From JAEYOM01 sp036260935 (GTDB lineage: Bacteria; Bacillota; Clostridia; Acetivibrionales; DTU013): a stretch of 64,000 bases of DNA. This document shows, piece by piece, positions 1 to 7,636 of the stretch (the stretch's first letter is position 1; each line of letters starts with the position of its first letter). The DNA lies in NCBI GenBank assembly GCA_036260935.1, contig DATALQ010000013.1, forward strand, positions 61,483 through 125,482, written 5' to 3'. The notes below the pieces were generated by a model. It was not told the DNA's origin. It worked only from the letters and a program-made list of their open reading frames with translations, and ran no database searches. Both the position numbers and the translations under genes were made by a program.

Positions 1-1285
1 ATTCCCCGATCACCGCAAGGTCGCCCTTTTTAGCCATTTTTGCGTTCTGCTTCCCAAGCGTTATAGAGGTAATCGTACCTCCGGGGCTGTCAGTGCCCCC
101 GGTCCATATCTCTACACCGTCTCCCATGTGCAGATCCCATTCCAGCCTTATCGTCACAGTTTTCGTACGGCTGTCATACGCCTGTACTTTCCCAAGATAG
201 ATACCGCTGTTATTGGGTTTTTCATAGCTCATCATGTCGGCGCCTGTTTTCCCCATCATATAACCTGTGGAAAAACCGCCCCTGTTGTATATCTGAAGGA
301 TATCGTGCCTGTCATTTTCCTCCACACCGGGCAGAGGCCCATTTCCGGCGCCTTTATGCCCGATGGCAAGATCCAGGTACTTTCTGTACAGCCGGACAAC
401 AGTAGCTACATATTCGGGGCTCTTCATCCTGCCCTCGATTTTAAGCGAACGTATGCCAGAATCTGCGATATCAGCCATGAACTCGAGCGTACACATGTCT
501 TTAGGGCTCATAAGGTATCCGGAGCGTTCTGTTAAGGTGCGATTCCGGTATTCATTTATCCGCGTGCCGCCCGAACTACCTTCGCCCGAACTGTCCCCGC
601 CGGATCTGCCACCGCCCGGCCTACTACCGGGTAAAGCCGCCAACTGGTAGGGCAGTCTGCAGGGCTGCGCGCATTTTCCGCGGTTGCCGCTTCTGCCGCC
701 TATCATGCTGCTCATGAGGCACTGCCCGGAGTAGCAGACGCAGAGCGCTCCGTGCACAAAGACCTCTATTTCGAGTTTCGTATTATGCGCTATATCGGAA
801 ATTTCCTTCAAGGGTAGTTCTCTTGCAAGCACAGCCCTGCTGAAGCCCATGTCTTCGAGCGTACGCACTCCCGCCAGGTCATAGACCGTCATCTGTGTAC
901 TGCCGTGCAGGGGCACATCCGGCATCACTTTTCTGAGAGCGGCGGCAAGACCCAGATCCTGTACAATAATACCGTCGATACCTGCGTACCTCGCTTCAGC
1001 GGCAAATTCGACCGCCTGTTTTATTTCATCGTCGGAAACGAGAGTATTCAGCGTCAGATAAAGGCTAACGCCGCGCGCGTGGGCATAAAGCAGCTCTTCG
1101 CGGAGCATTTCGGCGTCGAAATTGTCCGCATTCTCCCTTGCGTTAAAAGACCTGCCGCCAAGGTAGACCGCATCCGCTCCGTTTTCCACTGCTGCATGCA
1201 GAGCGTCGCGGTTTCCCGCAGGAGCAAGAAGTTCGATCATTTTTCCGGATTTGTTCAATTCGTTATATGTCCCGGGTCTGTCCAT
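1..1285 (-). CDS. Peptidase U32 family protein (3' end outside window)
   Basis: The reverse strand is open from an ATG at 1285, preceded by AGGTGA, to the window edge, so the C-terminus is missing. The translation begins MDRPGTYNELNKSGKMIELL, continues with LAPAGNRDALHAAVENGADA and YLGGRSFNAR, and has the family signature around VHGALCVCYSGQCLMSS with the Cys pair CAQPC. These are hallmarks of U32 (collagenase-like, YrrO/RlhA/TrhP) proteins, several of which act in tRNA or rRNA hydroxylation rather than proteolysis. Between CAQPCRLPYQ and the conserved GYLMSPKDM lies a Gly/Ser-rich stretch (about 550-650) longer than usual in the family. The gene is followed by a gap and then zapA upstream on the same strand, an order common in Firmicutes. 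Family assignment is firm; the substrate is unknown. Confidence 0.9.
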   Translation of the reverse strand, partial: MDRPGTYNELNKSGKMIELLAPAGNRDALHAAVENGADAVYLGGRSFNARENADNFDAEMLREELLYAHARGVSLYLTLNTLVSDDEIKQAVEFAAEARYAGIDGIIVQDLGLAAALRKVMPDVPLHGSTQMTVYDLAGVRTLEDMGFSRAVLARELPLKEISDIAHNTKLEIEVFVHGALCVCYSGQCLMSSMIGGRSGNRGKCAQPCRLPYQLAALPGSRPGGGRSGGDSSGEGSSGGTRINEYRNRTLTERSGYLMSPKDMCTLEFMADIADSGIRSLKIEGRMKSPEYVATVVRLYRKYLDLAIGHKGAGNGPLPGVEENDRHDILQIYNRGGFSTGYMMGKTGADMMSYEKPNNSGIYLGKVQAYDSRTKTVTIRLEWDLHMGDGVEIWTGGTDSPGGTITSITLGKQNAKMAKKGDLAVIGE

Positions 1286-1433
1286 TTTATCACCTGTATA
1301 TATTTAGAAGGTATTATCGGATATAGATAATCTATCCCTTAATGCTGCGGCGTATTCCATTATAAACGGCTAATGACGCCGTTAAACGGCTTTTTGGGCC
1401 CTGGTCCGTTCCGTTATATGGAATTACATAAAA

Positions 1434-1463
1434 ATCGCTCCGCAGGTCCTCCCGCGAAGCGAT
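1434..1463 (-). terminator. Rho-independent terminator after zapA
   Basis: Read on the minus strand, ATCGCTTCGC pairs with GCGGAGCGAT (one mismatch) around a 10-nt loop and is followed by TTTTATG. It lies 15 bases after the zapA stop. A second small hairpin (AACGGC/GCCGTT, 1365-1383) lies further on in the gap before the U32 gene. Confidence 0.7.
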
Positions 1464-1477
1464 AATATTGCAAAACC

Positions 1478-1888
1478 TTAGTCTCTCGCTCTTTCTGCCT
1501 TATCAAGCGAATTGCGGACTTCTCCGAGTTCTGCTTCCCGTTTGGCAAGTTCGAGCTTGAGAGTTGCATTCATTTCGCCCAATGCCGTATTTTCCTGCAG
1601 CAGTCGCTGCCTTTCCTCCTTCAGCCCTTCAAGCTCCTCAAGCGCCTTTTTGAGTTCCTTCCTGGCGTCTTGTTCACCCTCGCGGCTCTTGAAAAAGTCG
1701 TCGGCGACATTTATCGCTGTCAGGACTGCTGCAAGAGAAGTACTGAGACTGTTAGTGTTCCTCAATATCTCAGTCATTTTTTTATCTATATAATGCCCGA
1801 CCTTCTGAATATACTCTTCCGGCTCGGTCCCGACTATAGTATAATCCTTGCCTGCAATCCTAAGCTCCACCTTGTTCCTTGTGCTCAA
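1478..1888 (-). CDS. zapA: Cell division protein ZapA
   Basis: ZapA binds FtsZ at midcell and stabilises the Z ring. From a TTG at 1888 (SD-like AAGGA upstream) the protein is 136 aa and begins STRNKVELRIAGKDYTIVG after the initiator, matching the typical clostridial ZapA start. Residues about 1-95 form the ZapA domain (EEYIQKVGHYIDKKM, then LAAVLTAINVADDFF), followed by a Glu/Lys-rich coiled coil. An in-frame ATG at 1966 gives a longer ORF, but it lies inside the upstream gene's terminator hairpin and its extra residues do not look like ZapA. Proximity to a U32 gene is a common arrangement. Confidence 0.87.
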   Translation of the reverse strand: MSTRNKVELRIAGKDYTIVGTEPEEYIQKVGHYIDKKMTEILRNTNSLSTSLAAVLTAINVADDFFKSREGEQDARKELKKALEELEGLKEERQRLLQENTALGEMNATLKLELAKREAELGEVRNSLDKAERARD

Positions 1889-1946
1889 TGTATCAGCATC
1901 CTTTCGGCAGCGCCTTAAGTTCTTCATCCTGTCGCTTCGCGTAAAG

Positions 1947-1973
1947 AGAGGATGGTCTTTTCCCATCCTCTCA
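1947..1973 (-). terminator. Hairpin after the flotillin gene
   Basis: Perfect 10-bp stem (GAGAGGATGG/CCATCCTCTC) with a 7-nt loop, 58 bases downstream of the flotillin stop on the minus strand. Only a short T run follows, so efficiency is uncertain. Confidence 0.6.
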
Positions 1974-2030
1974 CATTATACTATATTCAGCCAAAAAAGC
2001 ATATATTTTAATATTTTTTATCCTTTTTTA

Positions 2031-3479
2031 TTATTTGCTGCTTTCTTTTACGGCATCATTCGCGCTTTCCTTTACCTCTTCCTTGCCGCTCGCATACTTT
2101 CTAAGAATATCGGTAATGTCGACGCCCGTGAGGCCTTTAACTGTTTCAGGCAACTGAGCAATTACACCCGTAATATCCTTTGTCAGCTTCGAAGCGCCGG
2201 AATCGCCTATCATGACAATTTTTTCCGTCTTCGAGAGAGGCTGTGCCACTGCTGATGCTATGTCCGGCAGCTTTTCGATGACCATCTGCGCGATAGCCGC
2301 ATCGTTGAACTGCTTGTAAGCTTCTGCCTTCTTGGCCAGGGCTGCTGCTTCAGCTTCACCCTTTGCTTTGATGATCTCCGCTTCCGCAAGACCTGCCGCC
2401 TTTATTGCTTCCGCCTTTGCAAGACCTTCGGCTTTAATCGCGTAGGATTGCGCTTCGGCGTCCTTGGACTTCTTTACCTTGTCGGCTTCAGCGGAAACTT
2501 CGGTCTTGAACCTGTCGGCTTCGGCAGGCTTCCTGATCATTGCATCGAGTTCCTTCTCTTTTCTCAGAGCTTCCTGTTCCTGCAGCTCGATTTCTTTCTG
2601 TTTCTTGACGATCTCGACCTGCATTGCTTCCTTCTGAACTTCCTGCTGTATGACGAACTTCTTCTTGTCGTATGAAAGATCGGCCTCGGCTTTTCTTTCA
2701 TTGATGGCAGCCTGGTAATCGGCGACCTTCATTTCCTTGTCCCTGTTCGCTTCCGCAACCTTGGTCTCTGCGAGGTACTTGGCTGTCTGTCCTGCCTGCA
2801 TGGCCTCGGCGCTCTTTATATCGGCGTCCCTCTTGGCTTCAGCCTGGCCAATGACGGCATCCCTCTGAACCCTTGCGATCTGCGCCTTACCGAGACTTTC
2901 CAGGTAACCGTTCTTATCGGCGATTTCCCTGATCGTAAAGGATATGATCTTGAGACCCATATTTGCGAGGTCACCGGCTGCAAGCTCCTGCACCTTTTGT
3001 GCGAATGCGTCCCTGTTCTGGTTGATCTCTTCTACCGTAAGGTTTCCGACTATCGAACGCAGATGACCTTCAAGGGTCTGCGTAGCGATTCGTTTGATCT
3101 CATCCTCTTTCAGGCTCAGGAACTGCTCTGCAGCAGTTGCTATTGCTTCCTGGCTCGAATCGATCTTTACCTGTGCAATACCATCGACTGAAACCTGCAC
3201 GCCCTGGGAAGTATATGCGCTTGAATTGACGTCGAGAGGCATAATCCTTAGTGATATTGTCTTCGAAATTTCCAGTACCGGCAGAACAAAAGTCGCTCCG
3301 CCCCTGACTATCCTGAACCCTACTACCTGACCATTGGGAAGCCTCTTCTTGCGTCCCGAGACTATCAATGCCTCATCCGGTCCCACCTTGACGTATCTGC
3401 CGACAAAAACAGATACCAGTATGAAAAGGATTACGACTAGAACTAAACCAATTATTACCGGCAACGCGTATGAACCCAT
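2031..3479 (-). CDS. floT: Flotillin-like SPFH domain protein
   Basis: Flotillins are membrane scaffold proteins that oligomerise into lipid microdomains and affect membrane fluidity, secretion and signalling. The 482-aa protein starts with a transmembrane helix (about 5-27), followed by an SPFH/band-7 domain (about 30-200; VKVGPDEALIVSGR). A long Ala/Glu/Lys coiled coil follows (about 200-390) with the flotillin-type EAE/AEAI repeats, and then a C-terminal oligomerisation region. The size fits FloT/YuaG. The NfeD-like gene lies directly upstream (18-bp gap), the usual yuaF-floT pairing, so the two probably form one operon. Confidence 0.9.
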   Translation of the reverse strand: MGSYALPVIIGLVLVVILFILVSVFVGRYVKVGPDEALIVSGRKKRLPNGQVVGFRIVRGGATFVLPVLEISKTISLRIMPLDVNSSAYTSQGVQVSVDGIAQVKIDSSQEAIATAAEQFLSLKEDEIKRIATQTLEGHLRSIVGNLTVEEINQNRDAFAQKVQELAAGDLANMGLKIISFTIREIADKNGYLESLGKAQIARVQRDAVIGQAEAKRDADIKSAEAMQAGQTAKYLAETKVAEANRDKEMKVADYQAAINERKAEADLSYDKKKFVIQQEVQKEAMQVEIVKKQKEIELQEQEALRKEKELDAMIRKPAEADRFKTEVSAEADKVKKSKDAEAQSYAIKAEGLAKAEAIKAAGLAEAEIIKAKGEAEAAALAKKAEAYKQFNDAAIAQMVIEKLPDIASAVAQPLSKTEKIVMIGDSGASKLTKDITGVIAQLPETVKGLTGVDITDILRKYASGKEEVKESANDAVKESSK

Positions 3480-3497
3480 TACAAATCCTCCCTTAAA

Positions 3498-4250
3498 TTA
3501 ATTATTTCCAGCATCTCTGCGTGGTTTTCCGTTCTCTTTGTTTTCCTGTTCCTCGTAGTTAATTTCGATATCGTCCAGCGTCAGCTTCTGCTGAACTACA
3601 GCAACATTTCCCGCAATCTCCCTTATTATGACTGCCGCGCCTCTTTTGATCGGGCTCCCCTCCATGGATCTGGCGGATTGAGTATACCTGATCCCGTTGG
3701 CAACATAGGCTATCTCGCCGAGCCCTTTTTCCGGCACTGGTGTTATTACTTCGGCTTCGGTTCCAGCAAGCTCGTCAAGAGAGTAAATCGAATTGGACTG
3801 CGAGCCGTACATGAACTTGACGATCCCGAAAAACAGCGCCGCTCCTATGGCTCCTGCAACCCCTAATGAAATGATGGTACTCATCAGCCCGGAAATACCG
3901 AAGCCCTTCATGGAAATAATACCCACTGCACCGAAGGTACTGATCGCGCTCGCAATAACAAGCGGATTGAAAGGTGACGGGGTATCGGAGGAATCTGATG
4001 CATGCTGTGCGCCGGCGGTATGCCCCGCGTCGGCGACATGGCCCGCGCCTGCTCCTGCCGCATGGTCGAAACCTCCGGCATGGTCCATTCCGACCGCATG
4101 ATCGAGGCCTCCTGCATGATCGAAGCTGCCGATATGATCTGCCCCGCCCGCGTGACCTACTCCGTGATCACCTCCATGATCCCCGAGGATCAGCGACAAA
4201 ACAGAGTAAAATAAGCCGAATGCAAGGCAACCGATAAATACGTAAAGCAG
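3498..4250 (-). CDS. NfeD/YuaF-like membrane protein with His/Gly-rich loop
   Basis: NfeD-family proteins partner flotillins; the C-terminal OB-fold (here about 165-235, GTEAEVITPVPEKGLGEIAY) faces the cytoplasm or membrane surface. Standard start codons give TTG at 4199, which truncates the first membrane segment. Upstream, a CTG at 4250 sits 7 nt after GGAGG and adds LYVFIGCLAFGLFYSVL, a convincing transmembrane helix, so I place the start there (250 aa). A striking loop rich in His, Asp, Gly and Ala (DHAGG-type repeats, about residues 20-80) separates the first helix from two further hydrophobic segments (about 95-150). The flotillin gene follows immediately. The family call is good; the start and a metal-binding role for the loop are inference. 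Confidence 0.75.
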   Translation of the reverse strand: MLYVFIGCLAFGLFYSVLSLILGDHGGDHGVGHAGGADHIGSFDHAGGLDHAVGMDHAGGFDHAAGAGAGHVADAGHTAGAQHASDSSDTPSPFNPLVIASAISTFGAVGIISMKGFGISGLMSTIISLGVAGAIGAALFFGIVKFMYGSQSNSIYSLDELAGTEAEVITPVPEKGLGEIAYVANGIRYTQSARSMEGSPIKRGAAVIIREIAGNVAVVQQKLTLDDIEINYEEQENKENGKPRRDAGNN

Positions 4251-4412
4251 AAAATCACCTCCCGCAATAAAACTGCCAAGATTATTTTACCATATCCGCC
4301 CGGTCATTGAAATGGGATGCAAATCTGTACAATATACGGTGCATGTTTTGTATAAGTCTTATCAATCGAAAGCACGCTAAAGCTATAATCCTGATCGCCG
4401 CATAAAAGCAGA

Positions 4413-4449
4413 CAAGGCCGGCCGTGCAAACTCTGTCCGGCAAGCCTTG
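4413..4449 (-). terminator. Probable terminator after the repeat-rich protein
   Basis: Imperfect hairpin (CAAGGC...GCCTTG outer stem, CCGG inner pairs) 30 bases after the stop of the minus-strand gene, followed on that strand by TCTGCTTTTATG. Moderate support only. Confidence 0.4.
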
Positions 4450-4480
4450 GTCAAAAACATACATTATCGCAACCGTTATA

Positions 4481-6856
4481 TCACTCCTGATTCAGATTCA
4501 ATATCTTCCCATCGTCAGGGTTTATATAAACGAGCCAGTAACCGAACGCACCATAGCGCTGCTTGCTCCCATCGGCCTGTACCCATTTGCTCAGCTCCCC
4601 GAACGGTTTCCGGTCTACCATATGCATTCCGGGAACTCCGCACACAACGAATTTTTTGCCGTCCCTTCTGGTAAATATGCCGACTATAAGGTGGCGGTAC
4701 TTGTAATGAGCCAGCATCACCGCCGGATTGAACATGAGAGGCGATCTGATATTGTTTTGATAAAGGATATTATTGAGGTTAACAGGGTTGGTTATCTTCC
4801 ACCATAAGTAATCGCTACGTTTGCTATGGAAGGGATCGTTAGCTTCAAAATTACCGTCCATGATGGCCTTGAGCCTTGACAGATCACCTGCCGGCTTCAC
4901 CTGCTCGGTCGGCGTTCCCCCATGGACACGGCATGCCTCGCATGGACTGGCATTACCCGCTTCAGCATTTAAAATGGCTCCGCAGATATTTCCGTTCAGG
5001 TACAGGCACCCTGTATTCACACTGCCCGGACCGTCGCGGTAAATATATTCGGTCTGCGAGGCTGCCCTATCCTGTGCCGGTTCAGTAACCGGCGGCTGCG
5101 CACTGTCCGGAGACACCGCCGTGCCATCGTCAGCCTGTGCTGCCTGTACTTCCTCCGGCTGTTCTACCCTGGCCGACTGTTCTTCACGCTCCAGATCTTC
5201 ATACTCCTGTCCTTGCTCTGCCGACAACTGCCCCGATTCCGCGGACTCCCCAGCCGGTTCCTGATACTCCTGTCCTTGCTCTGTCGGCAACTGCCCCGAT
5301 TCCTCGGGCTCCCCAGCTGGTTCCTGATATTCCTGTCCCTGCTCTGCCGGCAACTGCCCCGATTTCTCGGGCTCCCCAGCAGATTTCTGATATTCCTGCG
5401 CCTGCTCTGCCGGTAACTGCCCCTTCTCCTCAGGCACCTGTGCCGGTTCCTGATACTTCTGTCCCTGCCCATCTCCAAAAGGCTGACCGGGTTCATAGGG
5501 CTGTATCTGCTGGGGATATGGCTGGTAAGGGCTGTACATCTGAGGCTGCGGAGCGAACATCTGGTATGGGTTATATGTATCTAAAGGCTGTTCCTGATAC
5601 ATCTGGAAAGGGTTTTGTGACTGCGGCTGTCCGGTCTGATATGCAAAGCCCTGCCCATATGGCTGCTCAGGAGCGTCTCCGTAGGACTGGGCTGCTTGTT
5701 GTGCAGGTGCGGCATACTGGTATATCTGTGTCTGACCGTCTGCAAAACCGGGGGCTCCCTGATAAAACTGTGCCTGCCCACCTGTAAACGCGGGGGCTCC
5801 CTGATAAAACTGGGGTTGATCTCCGACCTGTGCGGGCAGACCTGTCTGAAGCTGATCCTGAGTTTGATCCTGAGTTTGATCCTGGGACTGATCCTGGGTT
5901 TGTTCGTCTTTCTTTATGGGTTGGTCCTGCTGCAAACCCATACCGGCTTTATCGGTTCCAGCCTTTTCAATCCCGAGCTTTCCGGTTCCCATCCCTGACT
6001 CCTGTTGTGCTTCTGTTCCGGTTACAGGCGTTTGTACAGGTGGTGCTTCATACACCGCTTCAGGCTTGGTTTCAGATTTGGCTTCAGGCTTGTTGTCCGG
6101 CTTTATTTCGGATTTGACTTCCGGCTTCGTTTCAGGCAGAGGCATTGGCTTGATTTCCGGCTTTGTTACCGGTTTGATTTCGGGCTTCGTTTCAGGCAGA
6201 GGCATCGGCTTGATTTCGGGCTTTGTTACCGATTTGACTTCCGGCTTCGTTTCAGGCAGAGGCATTGGCTTTATTTCCGCCTTTGTTACCGGTTTGACTT
6301 CCGGCTTCGTTTCATGCAAAGGCATTGGCTTGATTTCCGGCTTTGTTACCGGTTTGATTTCGGGCTTCGTTTCAGGCAGAGGCATCGGCTTGATTTCCGC
6401 CTGCACGGGCTTTTTTACCATTCTGGCCGTGCGGAAAGTATTTCTCCAGTCGACCCTCTTGTTTCTATAGGCCGCCAGCGGACATGCCAAACCATTCTCA
6501 CGTCCTCCTGAATTTTCAGTGATTACGGCAAACACGTCAAAGGCATCGATCGGAGTTCCCGACCTGCCAACATCCGCCGGATCGAAAATCCATTCAAGCT
6601 CCGCCTTTCCCGGCCTGAGACCGAGATTTCCGGCGTATACCGGAGTGCATTCATAGCTGCCCGAACACAATAGATAAAGGGCGTAATCAAATCTTCCATT
6701 TCCAGGCCGCAAGTTTTGTACTGCCGCGTGCAGCCTGCCCCTTCCGTCACGGATCTCCAGCTTTATGTGACCGGACGGCTTCCGACCGGCCTCGTAGCCG
6801 GCGTCCTCATTGACAAATATAAAGTAGTTTCTTTGGAACCCAGACCTAGCATCCAA
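4481..6856 (-). CDS. Large Pro/Gln-rich repeat protein with conserved end domains
   Basis: I do not recognise a named family. The start chosen is a TTG at 6856 six to seven bases after GGAGGG (about 791 aa); an ATG at 6886 adds ten residues but lacks a Shine-Dalgarno. An ordered N-terminal domain (about 1-150, from RSGFQRNYFIFVNEDAGYE) is followed by about five copies of a 20-residue unit (EIKPMPLPETKPEIKPVTKP). Next come a Gln/Asp tract, a Pro/Gln/Tyr-rich stretch and about four copies of a 21-residue EQGQEYQEPAGEPEESGQLP-type unit. The last 160 residues are ordered, contain four Cys (CLYLNGNIC and CEAC) and end near FGYWLVYINPDDGKI. There is no signal peptide or membrane segment. Ordered ends joined by disordered repeats suggest a scaffold or spore-envelope protein, which is inference. 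Confidence 0.7.
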   Translation of the reverse strand: MDARSGFQRNYFIFVNEDAGYEAGRKPSGHIKLEIRDGRGRLHAAVQNLRPGNGRFDYALYLLCSGSYECTPVYAGNLGLRPGKAELEWIFDPADVGRSGTPIDAFDVFAVITENSGGRENGLACPLAAYRNKRVDWRNTFRTARMVKKPVQAEIKPMPLPETKPEIKPVTKPEIKPMPLHETKPEVKPVTKAEIKPMPLPETKPEVKSVTKPEIKPMPLPETKPEIKPVTKPEIKPMPLPETKPEVKSEIKPDNKPEAKSETKPEAVYEAPPVQTPVTGTEAQQESGMGTGKLGIEKAGTDKAGMGLQQDQPIKKDEQTQDQSQDQTQDQTQDQLQTGLPAQVGDQPQFYQGAPAFTGGQAQFYQGAPGFADGQTQIYQYAAPAQQAAQSYGDAPEQPYGQGFAYQTGQPQSQNPFQMYQEQPLDTYNPYQMFAPQPQMYSPYQPYPQQIQPYEPGQPFGDGQGQKYQEPAQVPEEKGQLPAEQAQEYQKSAGEPEKSGQLPAEQGQEYQEPAGEPEESGQLPTEQGQEYQEPAGESAESGQLSAEQGQEYEDLEREEQSARVEQPEEVQAAQADDGTAVSPDSAQPPVTEPAQDRAASQTEYIYRDGPGSVNTGCLYLNGNICGAILNAEAGNASPCEACRVHGGTPTEQVKPAGDLSRLKAIMDGNFEANDPFHSKRSDYLWWKITNPVNLNNILYQNNIRSPLMFNPAVMLAHYKYRHLIVGIFTRRDGKKFVVCGVPGMHMVDRKPFGELSKWVQADGSKQRYGAFGYWLVYINPDDGKILNLNQE

Positions 6857-7015
6857 TCCCAATCCCTCCGATACTTCAACTTGCATTTACTGCCGAACCT
6901 ACCGGCTTCGCGCCGGCACGTACGCCAGCTATAACAAAAAATAAACCATCATAGGATTATATGACGGTTCATTTTAATTGATGCTATCGGCATAGGGGCA
7001 CGGGAAATATGCAAA

Positions 7016-7156
7016 GGATCGGCTAAAATATTAGTTCCGGTACTTTTACGGGGAATGGAGCGGGCTGGTCGCAAGCTTTGCTTGCTGCTCGCCCATGCAT
7101 TCTGGTTAGTGTAGTACCCCGTAAAAGTTTATCGGAAGTTATATTTTAACGATTCC
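7016..7156 (+). repeat. R1 inverted-repeat element, copy A
   Basis: About 140 bp with long imperfect terminal inverted repeats: GGATCGGCTAAAATATTAGT at the left, and the complement of TATATTTTAACGATTCC at the right. TTTTACGGGG pairs with CCCCGTAAAA further in. The centre holds GGGCTGGTCG, a GCAAGC-TTT-GCTTGC hairpin and CTGCTCGCCCATGCA. Copy B (16782-16921) is the same element in the other orientation, and copy C (32558-32645) shares the core. No protein is encoded. The right end touches the stop of the 45-residue gene. Confidence 0.85.
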
Positions 7157-7293
7157 TAATGCTTCCCGGCCTTCTTCTTATATTCAGGGCGCGCCTTTAT
7201 CGGTTCCTTGTTCCTGTCGATCTGATCATTGTAAAAGGCAGGGTCTCCGACAGCTTCCTTAACAATGTTCTTATCACGCATTTTCTCCTTCAT
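7156..7293 (-). CDS. Small basic hypothetical protein, 45 aa
   Basis: Small ORF with ATG at 7293, eight bases after GGGAG, and TAG at 7156. The product begins MKEKMRDKNIVKEAVGDPAF and ends YKKKAGKH; it is strongly charged and basic, with no Cys and no membrane segment. It lies alone between element R1-A and a 343-bp gap that precedes pckG on the other strand. Small charged proteins of this sort in spore formers are often sporulation products, but nothing here proves that. The good ribosome-binding site and protein-like composition support a real gene. I do not recognise the family. Confidence 0.6.
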   Translation of the reverse strand: MKEKMRDKNIVKEAVGDPAFYNDQIDRNKEPIKARPEYKKKAGKH

Positions 7294-7490
7294 AACAAAT
7301 GCTCCCTTCTTTTGTAATAATATATTTTGTACAGATTTTAAGATAAATATGATTGTATATTTCTATATAAAATGAAGGATGCAGATTACAAAATTGCAAA
7401 AACGAGAGGCCGTTACTAAAAGCAATGCTTTTTAACCGCAGAAAACCGACTAAAGTAACGTCATTCGAAAAAAACCTGAATAATCCCTTG

Positions 7491-7519
7491 TTGAATATTT
7501 CATCAGTATATGGTAGAAT
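7491..7519 (+). promoter_or_regulatory. Putative sigma-A promoter of pckG
   Basis: TTGAAT, 17-bp spacer, TAGAAT, located 118 bases upstream of the pckG start; the gene itself has an AAAGGAG ribosome-binding site. The long untranslated leader (about 110 nt) could hold regulation, but I see no clear riboswitch. The rest of 7294-7636 is AT-rich and shows nothing else I can support. Confidence 0.5.
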
Positions 7520-7636
7520 GTTAGTGAAAAAATTAACCAACTACATACCGCATTAATGGATTACAACAGCGCAGATACGATATAATGTAACTCGCGGGTA
7601 ATAATAATTGTATATCATGAAAGGAGATTATAAGAT

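Noticed and set aside
1889..1966. Longer zapA with ATG at 1966
   Set aside because: That ATG lies in the flotillin terminator hairpin, and the extra residues are not ZapA-like.
6060..6420. 60-bp tandem repeats
   Set aside because: Coding repeats of the KPxIKPMPLPETKP units, not a satellite or array.
7274..7540. 88-codon minus-strand ORF in the pckG leader
   Set aside because: Runs through the pckG promoter and overlaps the better-supported 45-residue gene in another frame.
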